DNA of 64,000 bases from Clostridium cavendishii DSM 21758 (GTDB taxonomy: Bacteria > Bacillota > Clostridia > Clostridiales > Clostridiaceae), in NCBI RefSeq assembly GCF_900141845.1, contig NZ_FQZB01000024.1, positions 1 to 64,000 on the forward strand, read 5' to 3'. How positions within the stretch are numbered: the stretch's first letter is position 1; each line of letters starts with the position of its first letter. Below the pieces are notes generated by a model that searched no databases, had not been told where the DNA came from, and worked only from the letters and a program-made list of their open reading frames with translations. Both the position numbers and the translations under genes were made by a program. Below, piece after piece: positions 42,152 to 50,888 of this stretch.

Positions 42152-43570
42152 TTAAACTTTTTCTATTTTAAACATATTAGTTCCACCTATATGAGAGGTT
42201 GGCATACCAGCAGCTATTATAATTGTTTCATTAGTTTCAGCTACTCCAATATTTTTAACTACTTTTTTAGCTTCAGAAATTATCTCATCAGTAGAATTAA
42301 ACATCTCACATTTTTCAGGCATAACACCAAAGTTAAGTGCAAGGCTTCTTCTTACCCAATCAAAAGGAGTTATAGCTATAATTGGGCAACTAGGTTTATA
42401 TTTAGATAATAACCTAGCAGTAGCTCCACTTTGTGTAGCTGCTACTATTGCTTTAGTTGGAAGTTTTATAGCAGTTTTTGCTGCAGAATAACTTATAGCA
42501 TCACTAAAAGCTGAAAGGCTAGGTTCTCTTAAATTATTTATCATATGCTCATAGTCTAAATTAGCTTCAGTTTCTTTAGCTATCCTAGACATAGTAGATG
42601 CTGCTTCAATAGGATAGCTACCAGAAGCACTTTCGCCACTTAGCATTATAGCATCTGTTCCATCAAAAATAGCATTACAGATATCACAAGCTTCAGCTCT
42701 TGTAGGTCTAGAGTTTCTAATCATAGAATCTAACATTTGAGTTGCTGTTATAACTATTTTGCCAGCTTCATTACATTTTTTAATTATACGTTTTTGTATT
42801 ATAGGAACATTTTCTATAGGAATTTCAACTCCCATGTCTCCACGAGCTACCATAACACCATCAGTAACTTCAATGATTGAATCTATGTTATCTACACCTT
42901 CTTGATTTTCTATTTTGGAAATTATTTTTATGTTTTCGCCACCGTGGCTATTTAGGACTTTTCTAACTTCTGAAACATCAGAGGCTTTTCTTATAAATGA
43001 AGCAGCTACAAAGTCTACTTTCATTTCGCAGCCAAATATTAAATCAGAAATATCCTTTTCAGTTATAGCAGGAAGTTTAATTTCTACATTAGGTACATTT
43101 ACACCTTTATGATTTTTAATAAGACCTCCTACAATAACTTCACAAATTATGTTTTTTCCTTTAACTTCTTTAACTTTAAATTCCAAAAGTCCATCATCAA
43201 CTAAGATTGAACCATCTACTTTTATATCTTGATATAAAATATCATAGGAAATTGAGCATTTAGTTTCATCACCTAGAATCTCTTCTCCACATACAAAAGT
43301 AAATTCATTACCTTCTTTAAGATTAACACCATCATTAATAAAGTTATGGGTACGTATTTTAGGACCCTTAACGTCTAATAATATAGCTGTGGGAGAATTA
43401 AGTTCGGTTCTTAATTTTTTTATTAGTTCTATTTTTTCTTTATGGGTTTCATGAGTACCATGTGAAAAGTTTAATCTAGCAGCACTCATACCTATTTTGA
43501 TAAATTCTCTTAATACTTCTTCATTTTCACTTGCTGGGCCTATTGTGAAAATCATTTTTGTTTTTTGCAT
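42152..43570 (-). CDS. pyk: Pyruvate kinase
   Basis: The 472-residue enzyme shows MIFTIGPAS, ARLNFSHGTHETH, the active-site block ISKIENQEGVDNIDSI with the catalytic Lys/Glu, MVARGDMGVEIP and ATQMLDSMIRNSRPTRAE. It converts PEP and ADP to pyruvate and ATP. It has the standard length and ends without the extra PEP-utiliser-like C-terminal domain found in Bacillus pyruvate kinase. It is monocistronic on the minus strand. Confidence 0.97.
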   Translation of the reverse strand: MQKTKMIFTIGPASENEEVLREFIKIGMSAARLNFSHGTHETHKEKIELIKKLRTELNSPTAILLDVKGPKIRTHNFINDGVNLKEGNEFTFVCGEEILGDETKCSISYDILYQDIKVDGSILVDDGLLEFKVKEVKGKNIICEVIVGGLIKNHKGVNVPNVEIKLPAITEKDISDLIFGCEMKVDFVAASFIRKASDVSEVRKVLNSHGGENIKIISKIENQEGVDNIDSIIEVTDGVMVARGDMGVEIPIENVPIIQKRIIKKCNEAGKIVITATQMLDSMIRNSRPTRAEACDICNAIFDGTDAIMLSGESASGSYPIEAASTMSRIAKETEANLDYEHMINNLREPSLSAFSDAISYSAAKTAIKLPTKAIVAATQSGATARLLSKYKPSCPIIAITPFDWVRRSLALNFGVMPEKCEMFNSTDEIISEAKKVVKNIGVAETNETIIIAAGMPTSHIGGTNMFKIEKV

Positions 43571-43728
43571 ATAACCACCTCTTTATAATGTTAATATATA
43601 TATAATTTATACATATTTTCTCAGTAAGGTTGAATAAAAGTAAGAATTATGAGATTATATTGATAAAGAAAACATATAATACTATATTATATATTCTACC
43701 ACAAATTATTCGAAAGGATGCGACAGAA

Positions 43729-45183
43729 ATGAAAGTTTTACAAAATTTACAACCACATGACGTATTTAAATATTTTGAGGAATTATCTCAGATACCAAGA
43801 GGATCAGGTAATGAGAAGCAAGTAAGTGATTACTTAGTTAACTTTGGTAAAGAACTAGGTCTTGAAGCTATTCAAGATGAAGCTTTAAACGTTATTATAA
43901 AGAAGCCAGGAACTAAGGGATATGAGAATTCACCTACAGTAATTATACAAGGACATATGGATATGGTATGTGAAAAAAACAAAGATACTGAGCATGATTT
44001 TGAAAAGGATCCATTAAAGCTTAGAATAGAAGGAGACTATATATATGCAACTGGAACTACTTTAGGAGCAGATAATGGTATAGCTGTAGCTTATGGTATG
44101 GCTGTTTTAGCTTCAAAAGATTTAGCTCATCCACCAATAGAGTTACTTGTAACTTCAGATGAAGAAGCTGGTATGGGTGGAGCTATGGCTCTTAAAAAAG
44201 AACATATTTCAGGTAAAATACTTCTTAACATAGATTCAGAAGAAGAAGGGTTCTTACAAGTTAGTTGTGCAGGTGGTGTTAGAACTAATGTAGCCTTAGA
44301 TATTGAATGGGAAGATGCTAATGACACATTAAAAGCTTTAGATATTAGAGTGAGAGGCTTAAAGGGTGGTCATTCTGGTATGGAAATAAATAAGGAAAGA
44401 GGAAATTCTAATAAGCTTATGGGAAGAGTTTTAAATGCTATAGCAGATAATGTAGAATTTAATCTAGCTTCATTAAATGGCGGTTCTAAGAACAATGCTA
44501 TTCCAAGAGAATGTGATGCTGTAATTCTTGTTAAACCTTCTCAAGTAGATGTTGTTAAAGAAATAGTAGCTCACTTTGATGGAATATTTAAAAAAGAATT
44601 AGAGGTTCAAGATGAAAATGTAAGGTTAGAAATAGAAGATATAGCTTTGCCTAAAAAGATGTTTTCAAAGGAAACAACTGATAAGGCAGTTATGTTATTA
44701 CACCTTATACCAAATGGTGTAGATACTATGAGTAGAGTAATAAAGGACTTAGTACAAAGTTCAACAAACCTTGGAGTAGTAACTACTACAGAAAATTCAG
44801 TTGAATATGATAGTGCAACTAGAAGTTCTGTTGCAACATTAAAAGAAGAAATAGTATTAAGAACTAGAAATATATCAAACTTAATAGGAGCTAATTTCTC
44901 TACACATGCAGATTACCCTGCTTGGGAATATAATCCAAACTCAAAACTTAGAGAAGTATGTCAAAAGGTAATGAAAGCTCAAACAGGAAAAGAAGCTGAA
45001 GTTATAGCTATGCATGCAGGTCTTGAATGTGGTTTATTTAGTGAAACACTTGGTAAAGACATAGATATGATAAGCTTTGGTCCTAATATGTATGATGTTC
45101 ATACACCAAATGAGCACGTAAGTATATCATCCGTAAAGAATGTTTGGGATTTCTTAGTTCAAGTATTAATTGAACTTAAATAA
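43729..45183 (+). CDS. pepD: Aminoacyl-histidine dipeptidase PepD (M20 family)
   Basis: The 484-residue protein matches PepD. The metal-binding motifs are IQGHMDMVCEKN, LGADNGIA (bridging Asp) and TSDEEAGMGGA with the catalytic Glu, and a late GLECGLF segment supplies a further ligand. It cleaves dipeptides with unusual specificity, such as Xaa-His. ATG 43729 follows AAAGGATG and matches the family start MKVLQNLQPHDVFKYFEELS; an in-frame extension to 43630 has no support. It is monocistronic and diverges from pyk. Confidence 0.95.
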   Translation: MKVLQNLQPHDVFKYFEELSQIPRGSGNEKQVSDYLVNFGKELGLEAIQDEALNVIIKKPGTKGYENSPTVIIQGHMDMVCEKNKDTEHDFEKDPLKLRIEGDYIYATGTTLGADNGIAVAYGMAVLASKDLAHPPIELLVTSDEEAGMGGAMALKKEHISGKILLNIDSEEEGFLQVSCAGGVRTNVALDIEWEDANDTLKALDIRVRGLKGGHSGMEINKERGNSNKLMGRVLNAIADNVEFNLASLNGGSKNNAIPRECDAVILVKPSQVDVVKEIVAHFDGIFKKELEVQDENVRLEIEDIALPKKMFSKETTDKAVMLLHLIPNGVDTMSRVIKDLVQSSTNLGVVTTTENSVEYDSATRSSVATLKEEIVLRTRNISNLIGANFSTHADYPAWEYNPNSKLREVCQKVMKAQTGKEAEVIAMHAGLECGLFSETLGKDIDMISFGPNMYDVHTPNEHVSISSVKNVWDFLVQVLIELK

Positions 45184-45193
45184 TTAAAATACA

Positions 45194-45230
45194 AAAACTC
45201 TCCACAAATTTATTGTGGGGAGTTTTGTAT
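45194..45230. terminator. Terminator between pepD and the MORN gene
   Basis: AAAACTCTCCACA pairs with TGTGGGGAGTTTT, with A- and T-runs outside both arms. It can serve pepD and the convergent MORN-repeat gene. Confidence 0.8.
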
Positions 45231-45239
45231 TTGATATTT

Positions 45240-45779
45240 TTATAGTTTTACACCATTTTCATAGGTTCCAATATGAGAAACACCATCTTTATCTATAAAT
45301 ATACCTTGACCGTGTCTTTCATCATTTTTCCATTCACCCATAAATTTTGAACCATCATTTAAAATTTGTATACCATAACCGCTTCTTTCGTCATTTAACC
45401 AATTACCTATATAAGTATCTCCATTATCCCATGTGTAAACACCATATCCTGATTTTGAGCCTTTATCCCAAGTACCTACATAACTTTCACCATCTGGCCA
45501 AGAGTAAGAACCATTCCCGCTCATCTCATCGTTTACCCAGCTACCTACATATTTTTCTCCATTAGCCCAATACATGTTACCTTGTCCGTGCATTTCATTT
45601 TCTTTCCAATTGCCGATATATTGAGTTCCATTGCTATATGTAAATACTCCAAATCCATGTTTCTTATCATTTAGCCTAGCACCTTCGTATTTACCAAAAG
45701 TTACATGACCTTCAGGTTCTTTTTTTTCTGATATTTTAAAATTTGTAGTTTTTAAATTTTTTATATTTATTTTAGACAT
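45240..45779 (-). CDS. MORN-repeat protein
   Basis: The 179-residue protein has a short N-terminal segment (1-25) and then about six 23-residue MORN repeats (GxGxxxxxxGxxYxGxWxxxxxxG, for example GNWKENEMHGQGNMYWANGE) to the end. No signal peptide or membrane helix is present, so it should be cytoplasmic. MORN repeats form elongated beta sheets that bind proteins or lipids. The biological role here is unknown. AAGGAG precedes the ATG. It is monocistronic, with flanking terminators. Confidence 0.85.
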   Translation of the reverse strand: MSKINIKNLKTTNFKISEKKEPEGHVTFGKYEGARLNDKKHGFGVFTYSNGTQYIGNWKENEMHGQGNMYWANGEKYVGSWVNDEMSGNGSYSWPDGESYVGTWDKGSKSGYGVYTWDNGDTYIGNWLNDERSGYGIQILNDGSKFMGEWKNDERHGQGIFIDKDGVSHIGTYENGVKL

Positions 45780-45879
45780 AATAACTTCTCCTTTTAATAT
45801 AAATTATTTAATTAGTGTTCCTCTAATTTTATGTATTATGATAATTAACTACTTTGCTATTTTAGACATGTTTAATTAT

Positions 45880-45906
45880 GAAAACTGAAAGTTTTTTGCT
45901 TTCAGA
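45880..45906 (-). terminator. Hairpin upstream of the MORN gene
   Basis: On the minus strand CTGAAAG-CAAAAAA-CTTTCAG is followed by TTTTCAT. It is a compact terminator-like hairpin, oriented like the genes on both sides and possibly a backup for the upstream membrane protein gene. Confidence 0.5.
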
Positions 45907-45984
45907 AAAAAAGTAATAATGATTTTCAACCATTTACTCTAAATTATTTTTTATACATATAAATCATAACATGGTTAGTTTATC

Positions 45985-46027
45985 TTAAAATAAAAAAAAC
46001 AACAAGTTTTTTAAAAAATTTGTTGCT
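45985..46027 (-). terminator. Terminator overlapping the end of the degenerate GGDEF gene
   Basis: On the minus strand CAACAA...TTGTTG with an internal TTTTTT/AAAAAA stem is followed by eight Ts. The stem overlaps the last codons of the gene. Confidence 0.75.
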
Positions 46028-47102
46028 TTTTATTAAATTCATCTATATAAGAGTATGGAATTATTTTGTTGTTTTTTGAAAGTTTAGCATGTTTTAACGC
46101 AATTCTAGCATAAGATATTAGATCGAATTCATTATATACAGTATGGTTAGAACATGATATACCAATAGAAAAATTAAAATTGTATTTTGAATTAATAATA
46201 GGACCACTAATAAGAGCATCGTTAGCTGTGGCTACTATATTATGGCATAAATTCAAAGCATCTATTTCATTTTTTGAAGGTAAAATTAGAATTAGTATAT
46301 TTTTTTTATAAGGAACTAAAATATCATTATTATTCAAATGATATTTTATTATTTTAAATATATCATCTATTAATGGATTATATTTATTAGAATTAAAATC
46401 ATCAAAATTAATATTATCAACGCTTATTAAAGCTACACAAATATTAGTATTATCTTTAAAACTCTTGTTTAGTAAAAGTTTTAAATCATTAAAAGAAAAT
46501 TTATTATTTTTTTTAAAACTTATAAGTTCTGTATCAATTAAATTTTCAAGATTATTTATGTTTGATTTTGCAAAGTTTACAAAATATCCAATTAATATTG
46601 AACTAAAGAAAAAAGAACAACTGATTAGTAATTCTTTTTTAAAATAAATATTTAAAGGATAATTGATTCCATACCATAAATCTAAAATTAATAGTGATAT
46701 TGTTGATAGAATTGCATAACAAAAGCTGGTTTTCATTCTGAATTCTATACTAGAGGTTATGATAATAAATAGAAATAACAATTTAAAATTACTATCATGT
46801 CCACCTGAATTTAGTAATGTTAATATATAGATTAAAAAAAACATTAAATCTTCAAAAAATGTAAATGTTTTTGAATGTTTGTTGTAAATATTATTTTTAT
46901 TAGTATATCGTAAAAATGTATAAACAAACATTAAAATTATTAAGGAAAAACAAACTAAATGTAAAATGTGATATATTAATAAATTTGGATTTATATAATA
47001 TTTTGATATAAAAATACAAACAGTTGAAAAAAATAAAAAAGCTATTTTAATTAAGAATACTATATTCTTAATTTTATGCTCAGTTTTTTTTATTAAGGTC
47101 AT
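46011..47102 (-). CDS. Membrane protein with a degenerate GGDEF-like domain
   Basis: The 363-residue protein has about six N-terminal membrane helices (within about 15-175) and a cytoplasmic domain (about 195-355). That domain keeps the general outline of a GGDEF fold (CVALISVDNINFDDFN, a later SIGISC strand and YARIALKHAK helix). The GGDEF active-site loop is replaced by PYKKNILILILPS, so it cannot be an active diguanylate cyclase by the usual residues. It may sense through its membrane part and act as a nucleotide-binding or protein-binding module. The start is ATG. No partner gene is adjacent. Confidence 0.7.
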   Translation of the reverse strand: MTLIKKTEHKIKNIVFLIKIAFLFFSTVCIFISKYYINPNLLIYHILHLVCFSLIILMFVYTFLRYTNKNNIYNKHSKTFTFFEDLMFFLIYILTLLNSGGHDSNFKLLFLFIIITSSIEFRMKTSFCYAILSTISLLILDLWYGINYPLNIYFKKELLISCSFFFSSILIGYFVNFAKSNINNLENLIDTELISFKKNNKFSFNDLKLLLNKSFKDNTNICVALISVDNINFDDFNSNKYNPLIDDIFKIIKYHLNNNDILVPYKKNILILILPSKNEIDALNLCHNIVATANDALISGPIINSKYNFNFSIGISCSNHTVYNEFDLISYARIALKHAKLSKNNKIIPYSYIDEFNKKQQIF

Positions 47103-47326
47103 TCAAATTTCCATCCTTTGTACTATATTAGTAGATAAAAAGTAATTAATAGTAATAAATCTTTAATTAATATTAATTATAGCATAAAAGGAATTAAAAA
47201 GAAAATGCGTGTTAAAAATATACAAAAAGGATATAAAGTTCATATATTGTTATTATAAATAAACCTCTCTCTGCATAGCATATTCAAAGTTTTTAGTAGA
47301 TTTAGTTTTAAGAAAGGGTGGATAAG

Positions 47327-48502
47327 ATGGTAGTAAATAATATAGATAAAAAGTATGAGGAATATATTATAAAAGTAAGACGATATCTTCATCAGAATCC
47401 AGAATTATCGTGGAAAGAGTATAACACTAGTAGAATGATAGAGAAAGAGTTAAAGGATATAGGGATAAAAACTGAAAGAATTGGAAATGTTGGAGTTGTA
47501 GGAATTATAGAAACAGGAAATGATGGGAATGTAGTAGGCTTAAGAGCAGATATGGATGCATTACCAATAGAAGAGAAAACAGATGTTGAGTATAAGTCTA
47601 AAAATAAATTTATGCATGCTTGCGGGCATGATTGTCATATGGCGATGTTGTTAGGAGCTAGTAAGTATATTTTTGATATTAGACACAGTTTAAAAGGTAA
47701 AATAAAATTAGTGTTTCAGCCAGCTGAGGAAACAGGTCTAGGAGCTAAAATTATAATTGATTCTGGGTTTTTAGATGATGTCAAGTATATGTTTGGAATG
47801 CATATATGGGGAGAATTAGAAAGTGGAAAATTTAGTTTTGAAAAGGGTGCAGTAATGGCATCAGCAGATACTATTACAATTAAAATAGATGGAAATGCGA
47901 GCCATGGTGCTAGTCCGGAAAATGGAATAGATGCAATTGTTACAGCTGCAGCTATAATATTAAACATTCAATCTATAGTAAGTAGAAATATAGCTCCAGT
48001 AGAGCCAGCAGTCATAACATTAGGAACTATTAATGGTGGAGATAGAGAAAATATAATTCCTAAATATGTTGAGATTAAAGGGACTGTAAGAACATTTTCA
48101 AATGAAGTAAGAAAAAATGTAGAAGATAGATTAAGAAATGTTATTGAAAATACAGCAAGAACTTATGGGGCAAAAGCATCTTTAGAATATGTGTATTGTC
48201 CACCACCACTTATAAATGATAATGAATTAGTAGATTTAGTTAATAATATAGTTACTGATATTTTTGGAAAAGAAGAGCTTACTACGATGGGAAAAATAAT
48301 GGCATCAGAGGATTTTGCATTTTATGCTGAAAATATTAGGAGTATATATGGTTTTTTGGGATGTGGAAGTAAAAATATAGGAAAATATCCCAATCATAGT
48401 GATAAATTTGTCGTAGATGAAAAAGTTTTAAACATGGGAGCCAATTTATATGTAGAATTTGTGAAAAAAATATTGAAAAGTAATTTACAAATAATTCATT
48501 AA
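47327..48502 (+). CDS. M20D-family amidohydrolase/peptidase
   Basis: The 391-residue metalloenzyme has RRYLHQNPELSWKEYNTS near the N-terminus, GLRADMDALPIEE, HACGHDCHMAMLLG and FQPAEETGLGAK, the pattern of M20D hydrolases (IAA-amino acid hydrolase, hippuricase and N-acyl-amino acid deacetylase types). It removes an acyl group from an N-acyl amino acid; the exact substrate is unknown. ATG 47327 follows AAAGGGTGG. An in-frame GTG at 47318 overlaps that site. A lipoprotein gene follows 44 bp downstream and may share the transcript. Confidence 0.93.
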   Translation: MVVNNIDKKYEEYIIKVRRYLHQNPELSWKEYNTSRMIEKELKDIGIKTERIGNVGVVGIIETGNDGNVVGLRADMDALPIEEKTDVEYKSKNKFMHACGHDCHMAMLLGASKYIFDIRHSLKGKIKLVFQPAEETGLGAKIIIDSGFLDDVKYMFGMHIWGELESGKFSFEKGAVMASADTITIKIDGNASHGASPENGIDAIVTAAAIILNIQSIVSRNIAPVEPAVITLGTINGGDRENIIPKYVEIKGTVRTFSNEVRKNVEDRLRNVIENTARTYGAKASLEYVYCPPPLINDNELVDLVNNIVTDIFGKEELTTMGKIMASEDFAFYAENIRSIYGFLGCGSKNIGKYPNHSDKFVVDEKVLNMGANLYVEFVKKILKSNLQIIH

Positions 48503-48546
48503 ATGCTATTATATAACTGACTAAATATTTTTAGGGGGGATAAAAA

Positions 48547-49179
48547 ATGAAGGTCAGAAGGAAAAAATTATTATTAGTACTTGGGGTAACATTTTTATTG
48601 GGGGGAAGTATGGTAGCTTGCAAAGAGAAAATAGAAGCTACGCCAACAGAGACTGCTCAAATTACATTAGACTTTATTTTAAAGGGAGATAAAGCTAAAG
48701 TAAGTAAAGTTGGAATAACAGATGAAGATATTAAAAAATTCAATGAAGCTTATGATAAAGAGTTTAAAAGTTCATTTAGTAATGAAGTTTCTAAAGGTGG
48801 GGTAAATGTAAATAAAGAAGAAGTTGATAAGTTAAATGATTCTTTTAAAAAAGCTTTAGCTAAGGTAGAATATACAGTTAAAGATGAGAAGATAACAGAT
48901 AAAACTGCAGAAGTTAATATAGAATTTACACAATTAAATATGGAAAAAGTTCTAGCTGAAACTGAAAAAGTATATTTAGAAAAAGCAACTACAAATCCAC
49001 CAAAAACTGAAGAAGAAGGTATGAATATGTTTATGAGTTTATATGCTGACGAAATAGCTAAGGCACCATTAGCAACTAAAAAAGTCACAAAAACATTAGA
49101 ATTCAAACAAAACTCTAAATATTGGGAAATAACTAATGCAGATAAAATATTAGCAGATGCAATTGATATGGCTAATTAA
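48547..49179 (+). CDS. DUF5105-like secreted lipoprotein
   Basis: The 210-residue protein has a lipoprotein signal (KKLLLVLGVTFLLGGSMVAC, modified Cys at residue 25). A mostly helical, lysine-rich domain follows (TETAQITLDFILKGDKAKV, then KVEYTVKDEKITDKTAEVNI), similar in style to DUF5105/DUF4878 proteins. It should be anchored on the outer face of the membrane. TTTTAGGGGGG precedes the ATG. Function is unknown. Confidence 0.8.
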   Translation: MKVRRKKLLLVLGVTFLLGGSMVACKEKIEATPTETAQITLDFILKGDKAKVSKVGITDEDIKKFNEAYDKEFKSSFSNEVSKGGVNVNKEEVDKLNDSFKKALAKVEYTVKDEKITDKTAEVNIEFTQLNMEKVLAETEKVYLEKATTNPPKTEEEGMNMFMSLYADEIAKAPLATKKVTKTLEFKQNSKYWEITNADKILADAIDMAN

Positions 49180-49187
49180 TTAAATAG

Positions 49188-49229
49188 ATGGGTAAACTAA
49201 ATTTATAAAGTTTAGTTTGCCTATTTTTT
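49188..49229 (+). terminator. Lipoprotein gene terminator
   Basis: ATGGGTAAACTAAA pairs with TTTAGTTTGCCTAT (two G-U pairs) and is followed by TTTTTTATTTT, 9 bp after the stop codon. Confidence 0.88.
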
Positions 49230-49448
49230 ATTTTCTTGTTTTTTAAAAGTGAATTATTAGTAGATAAATTGGCAAAATTAAAGCTTTATTTATTAAATAC
49301 AAGTTTTAAATAGAAAGATTTGTTTATTAAGAAAATCTTAATTTTTAAACAACTATTCTTAAATATATCTTATATATTTTATATTTTGTTGAAAAAAGGA
49401 TTTCTTTAAATTATTATAAGTGTAAGATGGTAGCTTGGAGGAGAATAT

Positions 49449-50513
49449 ATGGAGTATTTAATTAACTTGTTTAAAAAAGATTTTATGAAAAGAATAGTCG
49501 TTTTTGTAGTTCTAGGAATAATTATTTGGTTTCTAAAACCAGTTATAAATATGTTGCTTTTAACTTTTATATTTATATATATAAGTAACACAATAGAAAA
49601 TTTTATAATAAATAAAACATCTAAATATATTAAAATCAAAGATCAGATATTAACTTTGGTTTTATATATTTTAATGTTTTTCTTTCTTGCGTTTTTGATA
49701 TATAGATATATACCATTATTAGTTTCTCAAAGTATAGAAATGCTAAGCAAAGTATCAAACATAAAAATAAATATAGATCGTACAGATGATCCTTTATTAA
49801 ATCATATGCAGAGAGTTATAGGACAAATAGATATAAAAGGTTATACTAAGGATAGTCTAAATACACTATTAACATTCGCAACACATGTAGGAAAGGGTAG
49901 TATCAATGTATTTATGGCATTCATGTTAAGCATGTTTTTTATGCTTGAAAAACGTAAAATTAAAATTTTTGCTGATAAATTTAAAGAAAGTAAAATAAGT
50001 GGTATGTGGGTTTATGTAAGAGAGTTTGGAAATAGTTTTTTAAATTCTTTTGGAAAGGTTATGCAAGCTCAAATATTGATAGCCTTTGTAAATAGCATAT
50101 TATCAATTATAATATTATGGTTTATGGGCTTCCCTCAATTGGTAGCACTTTGGGCGATGATATTTGTATTAAGTTTAATACCAGTTGCAGGAGTTATAAT
50201 ATCACTTATACCATTATCTTTAATAGGGTATCAGATAGGTGGAGTAAGAGATATAGTCTGGGTAATTGGACTTGTAATAGTTCTTCATGGATTTGAAAGT
50301 TATGTTTTAAATCCTAAGTTCATGTCAGATAAAACAGAATTGCCTATATTTCTTACATTTATTGTGCTTATAGTTTCAGAGCAACTTTTAGGAGTATGGG
50401 GACTTTTAATAGGGATTCCACTATTCATATTTATATTAGATTTTCTTGGGGTAAAATTTACCTCTAGTGATTTTAAAAAAAAGGTTAATAAAGAAAAAGA
50501 TGAAGAATCTTAA
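49449..50513 (+). CDS. AI-2E family (UPF0118) membrane protein
   Basis: The 354-residue protein has about eight membrane helices with a long hydrophilic loop after the third (about 95-150). The family core LWAMIFVLSLIPVAGVIISLIPLSLIGY and VLHGFESYVLNPKFMS lies in the C-terminal half. Members are called AI-2 exporters or sodium/proton antiporters. Which activity applies here is not decidable from sequence. GGAGGAG precedes the ATG, and a terminator follows, so it is monocistronic. Confidence 0.9.
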   Translation: MEYLINLFKKDFMKRIVVFVVLGIIIWFLKPVINMLLLTFIFIYISNTIENFIINKTSKYIKIKDQILTLVLYILMFFFLAFLIYRYIPLLVSQSIEMLSKVSNIKINIDRTDDPLLNHMQRVIGQIDIKGYTKDSLNTLLTFATHVGKGSINVFMAFMLSMFFMLEKRKIKIFADKFKESKISGMWVYVREFGNSFLNSFGKVMQAQILIAFVNSILSIIILWFMGFPQLVALWAMIFVLSLIPVAGVIISLIPLSLIGYQIGGVRDIVWVIGLVIVLHGFESYVLNPKFMSDKTELPIFLTFIVLIVSEQLLGVWGLLIGIPLFIFILDFLGVKFTSSDFKKKVNKEKDEES

Positions 50514-50520
50514 TTTGTAT

Positions 50521-50559
50521 AAGAGTTCTTGCAAAGTTTGGTTGTAAGAACTCTTTTTA
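50521..50559 (+). terminator. Terminator of the AI-2E family gene
   Basis: AAGAGTTCTTGCA pairs with TTGTAAGAACTCTT and is followed by TTTATAT, 7 bp past the stop. Confidence 0.88.
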
Positions 50560-50888
50560 TATACAATTTTATATATGTATGTCCTAATATGCTTTTTACA
50601 AAATACATATTATATTTATTTTGTGTTTAACACATGTATTAGTATAAATGTAGATTTTAAATTTTAAAAAATATATATAAATAATTAAAATTTTAGAAAT
50701 ATAGTATACATAAACAAGTTTTTGAAAAATATATTTTTTTATAGTTATTTTTGTATTAATTATTTAAAAATAAAAAAGTTTAATTATAAATATGTTGAAA
50801 AAATAAAAATAATATAGAGAAAAAAGTCGAATTAACGATAATTAATATATAGTTTAAAATAATTTGTATTCATAATAAGGTGGTGCTT
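50560..50888 (+). other. AT-rich leader of the GGDEF/HD-GYP gene, no gene seen
   Basis: About 330 bp of very AT-rich sequence holds no supported coding region. No cyclic-di-GMP riboswitch core was recognised. It ends in the AAGGTGGT ribosome binding site of the following gene. Confidence 0.5.
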
